Assembly (NCBI GenBank): GCA_045580815.1
Contig: JAZNOL010000075.1
Location: 1-22,260, forward strand
DNA from: JAZNOL01 sp045580815
Lineage (GTDB): Bacteria; Bacillota; Clostridia; RUG12999
Direction: 5' to 3'
DNA: 22,260 nucleotides
The notes under the pieces are model-generated. The model saw only the letters and a list, made by a program, of their open reading frames with translations, had not been told where the DNA came from and made no database searches. Each line of letters opens with the position of its first letter. Positions within the stretch are counted from its first letter, which is position 1. Below, piece after piece: positions 14,232 to 22,260 of this stretch. The position numbers and the translations under genes were made by a program.

Positions 14232-14238
14232 AAATAAT

Positions 14239-15708
14239 TTATTCGGTTTTTAAATCGTCCGGTATTTTGCCGGTTTCAAGGATATCTTTTGCCGCATCAA
14301 GCTGGAGGTCAACAACAGTTTCCAGCCCTGCCGAAAGGTTTGCAATTTCAACCTGTGTCATTATATCAAGCTTGCCGGTGGGCTCAATTCCGTGTGCATT
14401 CTGAAACTGCGTCACCGCTTTTGTAAGCTCTTCGGTAAACACGCCGTCCGTTTCGCCACGGTAATATTTAAGAGCATAAAGCCTCTGCTGAACAGCTTTT
14501 ATTGCCGTTTTTTCACTTTCGGAAGTTATTTCCATACAATACTGCATTTTTTCAACTTCCGGATTTTCGTCAAGTCGTGATACCTCGTTTTTAATCATTG
14601 CATCCGGCACAACGCCAACCTTGTTGATTTCACGTTTTTTTGCCGTTGAATAAGTGGCAATTGTCAGCTTAACCGCACTACCGATTATTGTGGGTGTTAT
14701 CATTTGTACTGTTCCCTTGCCGTAGCTTGTCATGCCCACAACGGTATGTCCTGCATCCTGCATGGAACCTGCAAAAGCTTCTGCGGCACTGGCACTGTTC
14801 TCATTAATAAGTATTGCTATGTCGTAAGCCGGTGCTTTTCTGTTTGTGGAATAATAGACCTCGTTAAGAGCTTCGTCCTTGTAATTAACATGAAAAACTG
14901 CACCCTTGGGCATAAAAATCTGAAGCATTTCAACAAGTGCATCTTTATCGCCGCCGGGATTGTTACGCATATCAATAATCAGTTTTTTAATTCCCACAGC
15001 ATCAAAGTTTTTAAGTGCTTCCTTCATCTCGCCGGGAGTGGGGGCAGAAAACTGTGTTACCTGAATATATCCGATGTTATTCTCTAAAACCGCAGGATAA
15101 ACTGTTGCCTGTTTAACCCTTGCGCGGATAATTGTATAAACACTCTGCGTGCCGTTTTCATGGAGCACGCCCACATCAACAGAAGAGCCCTCCTCTCCTA
15201 AAATAAGCGACTGTGTGTATTCAATACCTTTTCCCACAATACTTTCGCCGTTTACGCTTATTATGCGGTCGCCTGTTATAATTCCGGCTTTTTCGGCAGG
15301 AGAATTTTTAATGGGAGCAATAACTTTTATATACCCGTCAAGCTCTTCAATTGTAACGCCGATTCCCACAAAAGTAGAAGATAAATCGCCGGCATATGCA
15401 AGCAGCTCTTCTTCTGTAAGATAACCGGAATAAGCATCCAGATCATCAAGCATTGCACGCATAACCGATTCTATAACCTCTGGATGCTCGGTAATAGCGG
15501 CACGAAGTGCTTTTTCATAAAGTTCTTCTTTTGTTATATCAAATTTATAATACTGTGAAATGTGGTCTACGGTCTGTTTTGCAAGAAGTGATTCAATGGC
15601 AAACGGCTTTTCGGTTTCAGCCTCGGTTTCGGCATTTTGTGCCGAAACAGCCGTAAAAATCATCATTGACGCCAGCAAAAACGCCGTAACTTTTTTAAAA
15701 ACTTTCAT
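14239..15708 (-). CDS. S41 carboxy-terminal processing protease
   Basis: A 489-residue exported protease of the CtpA/CtpB family. In order: a signal peptide (residues 1 to about 23, MKVFKKVTAFLLASMMIF then AVSA), a helical segment, a PDZ domain (about 110-190, with VGIGVTIEE and SPAEKAGIITGDRIISVNG), the S41 peptidase core (about 205-365) and a C-terminal peptidoglycan-binding domain (about 405-460, KAVQQRLYALKYY and TKAVTQFQNAHG). The catalytic Ser lies in NSASAAE near residue 305 and the catalytic Lys in SYGKGTVQ, with Gln four residues later as in CtpB. It cleaves C-termini of proteins outside the membrane. The start at 15708 has AAGGAG just upstream; a longer frame would run into argS. 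It follows argS by 20 nt in the same operon. Confidence 0.93.
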   Translation of the reverse strand: MKVFKKVTAFLLASMMIFTAVSAQNAETEAETEKPFAIESLLAKQTVDHISQYYKFDITKEELYEKALRAAITEHPEVIESVMRAMLDDLDAYSGYLTEEELLAYAGDLSSTFVGIGVTIEELDGYIKVIAPIKNSPAEKAGIITGDRIISVNGESIVGKGIEYTQSLILGEEGSSVDVGVLHENGTQSVYTIIRARVKQATVYPAVLENNIGYIQVTQFSAPTPGEMKEALKNFDAVGIKKLIIDMRNNPGGDKDALVEMLQIFMPKGAVFHVNYKDEALNEVYYSTNRKAPAYDIAILINENSASAAEAFAGSMQDAGHTVVGMTSYGKGTVQMITPTIIGSAVKLTIATYSTAKKREINKVGVVPDAMIKNEVSRLDENPEVEKMQYCMEITSESEKTAIKAVQQRLYALKYYRGETDGVFTEELTKAVTQFQNAHGIEPTGKLDIMTQVEIANLSAGLETVVDLQLDAAKDILETGKIPDDLKTE

Positions 15709-15728
15709 TTTTTCTCCTTCTGCCCGTT

Positions 15729-17423
15729 TTACATCTTTTCGGGAGCGTTTACTCCGAGAAGTGAAAGTGACGAGCATATAACAGTTTTAACCGATGCAGC
15801 AAGTGCAAGACGTGCCTGCATAAGGTTTTCGTTTTCTCCTTTTATATGACATGCATTATAAAATGTGTGGAATGCCGCCGCAAGAGAGCAGGTGTAACGT
15901 GTGAGACGTGTGGGGTCAAGTGACAGTGCCGCACTTTTGAGTTCTTCAGGATAATTTGCAATTTCTTTGATAAGTGCTTTTTCTTCTTCAGCTGCAAACA
16001 CCGAGAAATCTATATCATCACAGTTTTTAAGCGATATATTTTCTTCTTCAAGACGGCGGAGAATACTGCAAATTCTTGCGTGAGCATACTGCACATAAAA
16101 TACCGGGTTGTCGCTTGACTGCTCTGCCGCAAGGTCAAGGTCAAAGTCAAAATGACTTGCCGCCTGACGCAGATTAAAGAAAAATCTTGTTGCATCAACG
16201 CCGATGTCGTCAAGCAAATCGGAGAGTGTAATCATTTCACCTGTGCGTTTTGACATTTTTGTGGGTTTTCCGTCTTTCATGAGACGAACAAGCTGCATAA
16301 GTATAACGTCAAGTTTGTCCGGCTCAACACCGATAGCCGCCATTGCCGCTTTCATACGTGCAACGTGACCGTGATGGTCTGCTCCCCAGATGTTGATAAC
16401 TTTATCAAATCCTCTTACAAGGAATTTATTGCGATGGTACGCAACGTCAACGGCAAAATATGTAGGAATACCGTTGTTACGCACAAGCACGTCATCTTTT
16501 TCAAGACCGAAATCGGTGGATTTAAGCCACAGCGCGCCATCCTGCTCATAGGTATGACTGCTGTTTTTAAGAAGCTCGATTGTTTCTTCAACCTCTCCGC
16601 TTTCATAAAGACGTGTTTCGTTAAACCATACGTCATAATTTATACCATAGCGTTCAAGTCCTGTGTGCAGGTTTGCAATATTTTTTTCAAGAGCATATTC
16701 GGTAAACACCTTTTTGCGTTCTTCCGAATCAACATCAATATATTTATCACCATGGATTTTAATAAATTCTTCCATGTGTGTGATTATATCCTTACCATGA
16801 TAACCGTCTTCGGGAAATTCCATTGCATCCTCGCCTTTGATAAGCTGAATGTAACGTGCTTCAAGAGATTTGCCCAGCTTTTCAATCTGTGCACCGGCAT
16901 CGTTTAGATAAAATTCTCTTGTTACATCATATCCGCAATGCTGCATAACTGCCGCAAGGCTGTCGCCTAAAGCGCCGCCTCTGGCATTACCCATGTGCAT
17001 GGGACCTGTTGGGTTTGCGCTGACAAATTCTATCATAACCTTTTTGCCTTCGCCAACGTTCTGTTTGCCGTAATTTGCCCCTTTTTCAAGCGTCAGTTTA
17101 ACTGCATCGCCAAGCCATTTGTCGTTTAATGTAAAGTTAATAAACCCGGGGCCTGCAATTTCGGCTTTTTCAATATAAGTGCCGTCAAAACAAAGAGCAC
17201 CCACAATTTTTTCTGCCGCCGCTCTGGGATTTGTTTTAAGCGGCTTTGCCATCATCATGGCAATGTTTGTAGCATAGTCGCCGTGATTTTTGTCTTTGGG
17301 CTGTTCAATAAGCATATCACCCTCAAAACCGCAGGCAAATTCCCCTGATTTTACAAGGCTGTCAACAGCATCAAGCACCGTTTTTTCTATCTGTTTTTTT
17401 ATTTCAAAAATAATGTTTTCCAT
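15729..17423 (-). CDS. argS: Arginyl-tRNA synthetase
   Basis: A 564-residue class Ia aminoacyl-tRNA synthetase that charges tRNA-Arg with arginine in the cytoplasm. The HIGH-type motif is seen as NPTGPMHMGNARGG near residues 133-146, the KMSKR-type loop as PTKMSKRTGE, and the C-terminal anticodon-binding DALR domain ends the protein (ARLALAASVKTVICSSLSLL). Length is normal for ArgS. The start codon follows the stop codon of the DUF1934 gene by 1 nt, so the two are likely coupled, an arrangement known from ywiB-argS in Bacillus. Confidence 0.97.
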   Translation of the reverse strand: MENIIFEIKKQIEKTVLDAVDSLVKSGEFACGFEGDMLIEQPKDKNHGDYATNIAMMMAKPLKTNPRAAAEKIVGALCFDGTYIEKAEIAGPGFINFTLNDKWLGDAVKLTLEKGANYGKQNVGEGKKVMIEFVSANPTGPMHMGNARGGALGDSLAAVMQHCGYDVTREFYLNDAGAQIEKLGKSLEARYIQLIKGEDAMEFPEDGYHGKDIITHMEEFIKIHGDKYIDVDSEERKKVFTEYALEKNIANLHTGLERYGINYDVWFNETRLYESGEVEETIELLKNSSHTYEQDGALWLKSTDFGLEKDDVLVRNNGIPTYFAVDVAYHRNKFLVRGFDKVINIWGADHHGHVARMKAAMAAIGVEPDKLDVILMQLVRLMKDGKPTKMSKRTGEMITLSDLLDDIGVDATRFFFNLRQAASHFDFDLDLAAEQSSDNPVFYVQYAHARICSILRRLEEENISLKNCDDIDFSVFAAEEEKALIKEIANYPEELKSAALSLDPTRLTRYTCSLAAAFHTFYNACHIKGENENLMQARLALAASVKTVICSSLSLLGVNAPEKM

Positions 17424-17424
17424 G

Positions 17425-17853
17425 TCAATTTCCCCTTTTGATGTTAAAATTAATTTTTAATGTGTTTTCACTTTGCTGCCCCGCTATGTTCATGGAATAT
17501 TCCAGAAACAGCCGTGCATTATTTGCTTTTATTTCAAACGTAACTTTGTGGGTTACAATTTCAAAATCAAGGTCGCCAAAAGGCGTTTTATACCTGCCCT
17601 TTTGCGGTTTTGACGGATTGAAATTCATGTTCGCCCCGTATCCTGAAAACCGCAGAAGTGAAGCGGTTTTTCCATCGGTTTTGATAATGGCTTTTGTTTC
17701 TTTTTCGCCTTCGCTCATCTTTTCACCGTAGGTCAGATAATGAAATCCGTCTTTAAAATGATACTCGCCCCGGCAAAACTGCGTTGTAAGTTCAGGTGTT
17801 CCTCCGCTTTCTGTGCGTACACCTTCAATTTTTATTTCTGTCAGATTATCCAT
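17425..17853 (-). CDS. DUF1934 (YwiB-type) beta-barrel protein
   Basis: A 142-residue protein of the DUF1934 family, small calycin-like beta barrels represented by YwiB of Bacillus subtilis. The alternating strand pattern and the segments HYLTYGEK and LEYSMNI fit the family. Function is unknown; the recurrent link with argS is known. It has its own likely promoter (17874-17902) and precedes argS with a 1-nt gap. The ribosome binding site is weak (AGGAT). Confidence 0.85.
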   Translation of the reverse strand: MDNLTEIKIEGVRTESGGTPELTTQFCRGEYHFKDGFHYLTYGEKMSEGEKETKAIIKTDGKTASLLRFSGYGANMNFNPSKPQKGRYKTPFGDLDFEIVTHKVTFEIKANNARLFLEYSMNIAGQQSENTLKINFNIKRGN

Positions 17854-17873
17854 TTTTATTATCCTGTCTTTAA

Positions 17874-17902
17874 ATTATAACATAATTTTTTTGGTATTGC
17901 AA
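17874..17902 (-). promoter_or_regulatory. Promoter of the DUF1934-argS-ctp operon
   Basis: On the minus strand TTGCAA (17902-17897), 17-nt spacer, TATAAT (17879-17874), about 20 nt before the start codon. Read-through from rodA is also possible, as no terminator is seen between them. Confidence 0.65.
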
Positions 17903-17911
17903 CGGAAATTG

Positions 17912-19021
17912 CTACCTGAAATTTATCGTCTGCTGACGTGCGGCAACGCTCATCACAAGCCCCATGCCTATCATGTTTGTTATCATGGACGAACCGCCAT
18001 AGCTGATAAACGGCAGCGGAATACCCGTAACCGGCATAACGCCAATACACATTCCCACATTTTCAAAGGTCTGAAAAAGTATCATCGCACCAACGCCGAT
18101 GCATATATATTTGCCGTATTTTGAGCGGCATTTTGATGCTATAACAAAACATCTTATTACAAGAGCAAACAGAAGCGCAATAACTGCTATACATGCAATA
18201 AAACCAAGCTCCTCACCGATAACGGCAAAGATAAAATCGGTATGTTTTTCAGGCAGAATTTCAAGCTGAGTCTGCGGACCGTTATAAAGACCTCTGCCAA
18301 AGAGTCCACCTGAGCCGATTGCAATTTTTGACTGTATCACGTGGTAGCCTGCACCCGACGGGTCAAGCTCGGGGTTAATAAATGTAAGTATGCGGTTTTG
18401 CTGAAAGGGTTGAAGGATAAAAAACCATGCAACCGGCATAAACGCCGCAAACGCCGCTATTGCCGCAAAAATTGCCCTGTAATACAGCCCGGATGCAAAA
18501 ATCATACATATAAATATAAATATATAAACCATTGCGGTGCCGTAGTCAGGCTGAAGAAGCACCATGCCGATTATGACGGCGGCGTGGACAACCATTCCGG
18601 CAAACGGAAAAATCGAATTGACGTGTTTTTCGTTGCGGGAAATATGTTTGCCCAGCGTTATGATATATATAATTTTAACAAGCTCGGAGGGCTGAATTCC
18701 AACTCCGCCTATTCGTATCCATCCTCGTGTACCAACCTCGTCACCGGTACCGAGAAAAAGAACAACTGTAAGCAATAAAATTCCAAGTGCATAAAGATAC
18801 CCTGTTTTATTACCAAAGCTTTCAAAATCTATCGAAGTAAGGGCGAGCATACAACAAAATCCTATTATAAAAGCCGCAAACTGAACTATTATAAATTTTG
18901 TGTTTCCCATAGAATGTGTTGCACTGCTTATTACAATCATTCCGAACACAGCAAGTAATGTTGATATGCAAAGAAGCCACTTATCCGTGCTTTTAAAAAT
19001 TTTTACTAAAAATTGCTGCAT
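17912..19021 (-). CDS. rodA: RodA/FtsW-family peptidoglycan glycosyltransferase
   Basis: A 369-residue polytopic membrane protein of the SEDS family, with about ten membrane segments. SEDS proteins polymerise lipid II into glycan strands; RodA does so for cell elongation with a partner class B penicillin-binding protein. Landmarks are the start WLLCISTLLAVFGMIVISSA, the loop GTRGWIRIGGVGIQPSELVK with the conserved QPSE, LQPDYGTAMVYI, and the C-terminal FISYGGSSMITNMIGMGLVM. Length, and the absence of cell-division neighbours, favour RodA over FtsW, but this is not decisive. The start at 19021 is chosen because GGAGG (19031-19027 on the minus strand) lies 5 nt upstream; an earlier in-frame start overlaps the promoter. 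Confidence 0.92.
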   Translation of the reverse strand: MQQFLVKIFKSTDKWLLCISTLLAVFGMIVISSATHSMGNTKFIIVQFAAFIIGFCCMLALTSIDFESFGNKTGYLYALGILLLTVVLFLGTGDEVGTRGWIRIGGVGIQPSELVKIIYIITLGKHISRNEKHVNSIFPFAGMVVHAAVIIGMVLLQPDYGTAMVYIFIFICMIFASGLYYRAIFAAIAAFAAFMPVAWFFILQPFQQNRILTFINPELDPSGAGYHVIQSKIAIGSGGLFGRGLYNGPQTQLEILPEKHTDFIFAVIGEELGFIACIAVIALLFALVIRCFVIASKCRSKYGKYICIGVGAMILFQTFENVGMCIGVMPVTGIPLPFISYGGSSMITNMIGMGLVMSVAARQQTINFR

Positions 19022-19062
19022 TTTATCCTCCGTTACAAACGTCGCATAATTATCTAATATAT

Positions 19063-19091
19063 AGTATACCACGATTTTTTAATATTTTCAA
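19063..19091 (-). promoter_or_regulatory. Extended -10 promoter of rodA
   Basis: On the minus strand TTGAAA (19091-19086), 17-nt spacer, TGG extension and TATACT (19068-19063), about 40 nt before the start codon. Confidence 0.7.
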
Positions 19092-19182
19092 TAGTAACTG
19101 CGTAATTTTTATAATATGTCCAAAAATTTTGACGTTTTTTTTAAATACTTAACAGTTTGTTCATAATTTTTTCAAAAATATG

Positions 19183-19191
19183 TGATATAGT
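19183..19191 (+). promoter_or_regulatory. Possible extended -10 promoter of htrA
   Basis: TGA followed by TATAGT (19186-19191) forms an extended -10 element about 40 nt upstream of the protease start. No convincing -35 box is seen. The A/T-rich region 19070-19200 between the divergent genes may hold further sites. Confidence 0.4.
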
Positions 19192-19231
19192 ATATAGTAG
19201 AATTAATATTTTGATATGCGGAGGAACGAAA

Positions 19232-20527
19232 ATGTCAGAATTTAATGATTACAAATGGTATGAAGATGACTCGGATTTGCAAAAAAACAGCAAAAGCAAC
19301 GAAGAATCCGTTTCGGAAAACAGCAACACACAAAATACAAGTCAGCATACTTTTTATAAGGAAACAATAAACAAAAAATATAAACGCAAAAAACAGCTGA
19401 AGTTTGCGGCACTTATTTCGGCAATTGTTGTAATTTCGGTGGCGGCAGGTGTTCTCGGTACATCAGCGGTGTACAATTCAAAGGTGATGCAGCGTACAAA
19501 ACACGCAATAACAGCACAAACTCCCAAAGCACTTGATTTGAACACGGCATTTAGTTTTCAGAAGCTGTCCGATTCGGATCGTAAAGCTATGTCAACAATT
19601 GAAATTGCATCAAATGTTGGTCCGAGCGTTGTGGGCATAAGCTGTCGCACACAGTACACATCGTTTTTTGGACAGGTGTTTGAACAAAGCGGTAGCGGCA
19701 GTGGTATAATCCTCACATCAGACGGATATATTGCTACAAACAATCACGTTATTGAAGATGCCTCTGGAATTTCCGTAATAACAAACACCGGTGAAGAATA
19801 CAACGCGCGAATCATAGGTACGGACGCTAAAACCGACCTTGCAATCATAAAAATTGAAGCTACCGATCTTAGGGCGGCAATGCTGGGCGATTCATCCAAT
19901 TGCCAGGTTGGGGAGCTTGCTGTTGCAATAGGTAATCCGCTGGGGCAGGAGCTTGCAGGTACGGTAACAGTCGGCGTTATCAGCGCAGTAAACAGGTCAA
20001 TTGAAAGTTCCGACGGTACAAAAATGACACTTCTGCAGACCGATGCGGCAATCAATCCGGGAAACTCCGGCGGTGCACTTGTTAATGCGTATGGCGAGGT
20101 TATAGGCATAAACTCAATGAAATTTTCCGGCGAAGGTGTAGAAGGCATAGGGTTTGCAATTCCTGCAAACGATGCAAAACCCATTCTTGCGGATCTTATT
20201 TCTGACGGATATGTTAAAGGTCGTCCGCTTATCGGAATTTCGGTAAGACAAATTTCTAACGAAATTGCTTCGGTGAATAACTTACCGAGAGGTCTTTATG
20301 TGGCAGAGGTTTCGGTAGGAGGTGCCGCTGATAAAGCCGGCATTAAAAAAGGTGACGTTATAACTGCTGTTAACGGAGTAGCCGTTTCAACTACTCAGGA
20401 AATTAACGAAATACGTGACCAGCATCAGGTTGGTGATACGCTTGTTTTTGATGTTTCACGAGATAACAGGCTGCTCACCTTTAATGTTATACTTCAGGAA
20501 GATACCTCCTCGCGTCTTGCAAACTAA
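19232..20527 (+). CDS. htrA: HtrA/DegP-type membrane-anchored serine protease
   Basis: A 431-residue S1C-family protease. A polar N-terminal segment of about 55 residues is followed by one membrane segment (about 57-79), then the trypsin-like domain outside the cell and a single C-terminal PDZ domain (about 330-425, with GAADKAGIKKGDVITAVNG). The triad is visible: His in ATNNHVIED (about 172), Asp in KTDLAIIKIE (about 202), Ser in NPGNSGGALV (about 280). It degrades misfolded exported proteins, typically under envelope stress. GGAGG with a 7-nt gap supports the ATG at 19232; an earlier in-frame TTG at 19157 precedes the likely promoter. It is divergent from rodA and ends before a shared terminator. 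Confidence 0.94.
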   Translation: MSEFNDYKWYEDDSDLQKNSKSNEESVSENSNTQNTSQHTFYKETINKKYKRKKQLKFAALISAIVVISVAAGVLGTSAVYNSKVMQRTKHAITAQTPKALDLNTAFSFQKLSDSDRKAMSTIEIASNVGPSVVGISCRTQYTSFFGQVFEQSGSGSGIILTSDGYIATNNHVIEDASGISVITNTGEEYNARIIGTDAKTDLAIIKIEATDLRAAMLGDSSNCQVGELAVAIGNPLGQELAGTVTVGVISAVNRSIESSDGTKMTLLQTDAAINPGNSGGALVNAYGEVIGINSMKFSGEGVEGIGFAIPANDAKPILADLISDGYVKGRPLIGISVRQISNEIASVNNLPRGLYVAEVSVGGAADKAGIKKGDVITAVNGVAVSTTQEINEIRDQHQVGDTLVFDVSRDNRLLTFNVILQEDTSSRLAN

Positions 20528-20531
20528 GATT

Positions 20532-20599
20532 AATTAAACAACCGTCTGTCTCTCTGTTGTTTTATTCCTTCTAAAAAATATTTTAATGGTTGTTTAATT
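20532..20599. repeat. 12-bp inverted repeat enclosing 44 nt downstream of htrA
   Basis: AATTAAACAACC (20532-20543) and GGTTGTTTAATT (20588-20599) are perfectly complementary and enclose a pyrimidine-rich loop. The RNA would carry a long stem-loop just after the htrA stop codon and before the terminator. Confidence 0.5.
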
Positions 20600-20605
20600 T
20601 AAATA

Positions 20606-20640
20606 AAAAAGCACACAGATTTCTATCTGTGTGCTTTTTG
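20606..20640. terminator. Bidirectional intrinsic terminator
   Basis: A 15-bp perfect stem (20606-20620 with 20625-20639, loop TTCT) with A/T tracts at its base, so it can end both the htrA transcript and the proC transcript from the other strand. Confidence 0.88.
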
Positions 20641-20664
20641 CATTCTGTGCATTTTATTACATTT

Positions 20665-21456
20665 CTACTGCGACATTTTCTTGGATTTATCACGGCAGGC
20701 AACAACTGCATCTATAAGTGCGCTGCGCAGTCCTTTTTCTTCAAGAACCTTAACCGCTTCGATTGTTGTTCCGCCGGGTGAGCAAACCGCATCTTTGAGC
20801 TTGCCGGGATGAACCCCTGTTTCAAGCACGGTTTTTGCACTGCCCAAAACAGTTTGCGCCGCAAGGGCATAAGCATCCTCACGTGTAAGTCCGCACAGCA
20901 CGCCGCCGTCTGCCATGGCTTCAATTACCATATAAATGTAAGCAGGTCCCGAACCGGAAACCGCTGTCACGGCATCAATCTGATTTTCGTTTATAACAAC
21001 TGTTTTGCCAACAGAATCAAAAATTCTGCATACTGTTTGTATATCACTGTCGTCTGCACCGTCGTTTTTGCAAACCGCTGTCATACCCTCGCCAACAAGT
21101 GCCGGAGTGTTGGGCATAATGCGGATTATGCGGTCGCTTTCAAGCATTTTTTTAAGGCTGTCACTGCTGACACCTGCGGCAATGGATATAACCAGCTTGC
21201 CTTTTGCTTCCACCTTTATTTCGGGTGCGATTTTTGCAACAATATTCGGTTTTACGGCAATAATAATTACATCACCGAAAGCGGCACATTCTTCGTTTGA
21301 CTCTGTTACAGAAATACCTTTTTTTGTAAAATCTTCCAGTTTTGAACCATTTTTGTCGCTGACACAAATGTCAGATGGTGCGGCAAGATTTTTAAGGCAA
21401 ATTCCGTTTATAATGGCACTTGCCATGTTGCCTGCGCCGATAAAAGAAAATTTCAT
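20665..21456 (-). CDS. proC: Pyrroline-5-carboxylate reductase
   Basis: A 263-residue cytoplasmic enzyme catalysing the last step of proline synthesis, reduction of pyrroline-5-carboxylate with NAD(P)H. The N-terminal dinucleotide-binding motif reads FIGAGNMASAIING. The family signature region is visible as AVSGSGPAYIYMVIEAMAD followed by LAAQTVLGSAK and SPGGTTIEAV. Length is typical. GGAG in CAGGAGC lies upstream of the start at 21456. It follows the phosphoesterase gene by 24 nt and probably shares its transcript. Confidence 0.96.
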   Translation of the reverse strand: MKFSFIGAGNMASAIINGICLKNLAAPSDICVSDKNGSKLEDFTKKGISVTESNEECAAFGDVIIIAVKPNIVAKIAPEIKVEAKGKLVISIAAGVSSDSLKKMLESDRIIRIMPNTPALVGEGMTAVCKNDGADDSDIQTVCRIFDSVGKTVVINENQIDAVTAVSGSGPAYIYMVIEAMADGGVLCGLTREDAYALAAQTVLGSAKTVLETGVHPGKLKDAVCSPGGTTIEAVKVLEEKGLRSALIDAVVACRDKSKKMSQ

Positions 21457-21480
21457 ATTTTTTAGCTCCTGTCTTTAGTT

Positions 21481-22260
21481 TTAAGCACGTGAGGTTTTGC
21501 GGATAATTTTTGCTATACGGTCTGTACCCGCACCAAAACGTGTGAGATATATAACATCGCCTTTTATAGAAACAACGTCAAAGAGAGTTTCGGTGATTGT
21601 GCCGAATTCTCTGTACCAGCAGGCTTCGTCCCACATTCCTTTTGAAAGCGCTGTTGCGCTGCCGGTGTCGATTGCAACAAGCTTGCCGTCATAAACAACA
21701 TTGTCAAAATGCAGGTGACCTGCAAAAGATGCCATTACGTTGTCTGCCATCTGCATAAAGTGCCACATTGCAGGACCGTTCATAACGCCCTCGTGACCGC
21801 TCTGGCAGTCCGGATAGTGACCTGCAATACGAATAGGCGAATGTGAAAATACAAGAATTTTGTTATCGGTTTTAATTGCTTCGTTGTTAAACCAGATAAG
21901 CTGGTCACGGGTTAGACCTACGTTAATGGGATGGAACAGCTTGCCGTTTTCATCAATTCCGTAGCTGTCATAGTCCGAAGTGTTTAGGAAAAGAAATCTG
22001 TAACCCAATTCGTCAAAATCCACATAATAATAGTTTTTGTCGGTGGGGTTGTTTTTCATACAGATGCGGTGTAAATCTTCGGGATAAAGAATATATTCCT
22101 CCATGGGCGGTTTAAGCTCGCCCGGATATGACGGAAAACTTTTTTCAGGCTCAACAAGACGTGTGCAGACACAGTCATCATGATTGCCGATACAGCAATG
22201 CACGGGGATTGAGAGCTTGTAAAGTGCCTCCATCATTTCTTCAATAGATTCGTGAGCAAG
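21481..22260 (-). CDS. Metallophosphoesterase, 5' part outside the window
   Basis: The C-terminal 260 codons of a calcineurin-like metallophosphoesterase; the frame stays open to the window edge (residues LAHESIEEMMEALYKL at the visible start), so the first metal-binding motifs (DxH and GD) are missing only because the window ends. Visible active-site motifs are GNHD early on, FSHSPI in the middle and GHLHFD further on, the standard set for a dinuclear phosphoesterase. Related proteins include CpdA-type cyclic nucleotide phosphodiesterases, but the substrate cannot be told. No signal peptide can be assessed. It precedes proC by 24 nt. Confidence 0.88.
   Translation of the reverse strand, partial: LAHESIEEMMEALYKLSIPVHCCIGNHDDCVCTRLVEPEKSFPSYPGELKPPMEEYILYPEDLHRICMKNNPTDKNYYYVDFDELGYRFLFLNTSDYDSYGIDENGKLFHPINVGLTRDQLIWFNNEAIKTDNKILVFSHSPIRIAGHYPDCQSGHEGVMNGPAMWHFMQMADNVMASFAGHLHFDNVVYDGKLVAIDTGSATALSKGMWDEACWYREFGTITETLFDVVSIKGDVIYLTRFGAGTDRIAKIIRKTSRA

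Noticed and set aside
16365..16907. 180-codon plus-strand frame within argS
   Set aside because: Antisense to a highly conserved housekeeping gene, with no start signals.
1..22260. Search by eye for tRNA, rRNA, integrases, transposases and attachment sites
   Set aside because: Nothing convincing was found, so no mobile element carrying the cluster can be claimed from this window.

Overview
The window looks like a chromosomal piece of a low-to-mid GC Gram-positive bacterium of the class Clostridia, probably a gut species. This is inferred from strong AAGGAG/GGAGG ribosome binding sites, consensus TTGACA/TATAAT promoters with 17-bp spacers, the gene families present (RodA, YwiB-type DUF1934 next to argS, CtpA and HtrA proteases, TSCPD and C_GCAxxG_C_C proteins) and short palindromic intergenic repeats of a kind I recall from gut Firmicutes. 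No tRNA, rRNA, CRISPR array, integrase or transposase gene is visible.

Region 1-620 is a scar-like stretch. It holds a bidirectional terminator, a roughly 110-bp hairpin-rich element, a truncated reading frame lacking a clear ribosome binding site, and a 17-bp perfect hairpin with a T tract.

Region 750-8530 is the most distinctive part. From one good promoter (755-783), it encodes in one direction a bacterial-type poly(ADP-ribose) glycohydrolase (TIGR02452), a 1409-residue membrane-anchored Sel1-repeat/BspA-type leucine-rich-repeat protein, a nicotinate-nucleotide adenylyltransferase-like enzyme, a macrodomain protein with a C-terminal helix-turn-helix-like extension, and a von Willebrand A protein with intact metal-binding residues. 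Two ADP-ribose hydrolase-type proteins of different subfamilies plus an NAD-type nucleotidyltransferase suggest an ADP-ribose/NAD signalling or defence module. No ADP-ribosyltransferase is recognisable. A 12-bp stem hairpin with a T tract lies between the macrodomain and VWA genes, its T tract ending at the VWA ribosome binding site.

Region 8540-13260 contains independently promoted single genes: a cysteine-rich C_GCAxxG_C_C protein, a TSCPD protein on the minus strand, a membrane protein, a metallo-beta-lactamase-fold hydrolase and a large FAD-dependent oxidoreductase. Most have their own near-consensus promoter or intrinsic terminator.

Region 13260-14235 has REP-like palindromes and a divergent pair: a SLOG-fold protein on the minus strand and a ribbon-helix-helix protein on the plus strand, with an inverted repeat between them.

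Region 14239-19091 is a minus-strand housekeeping block: rodA, then a DUF1934 gene, argS and a CtpA-type protease, the last three probably one operon. Region 19183-20640 carries an HtrA/DegP-type protease on the plus strand. Region 20665-22260 carries proC and the 3' part of a metallophosphoesterase on the minus strand.
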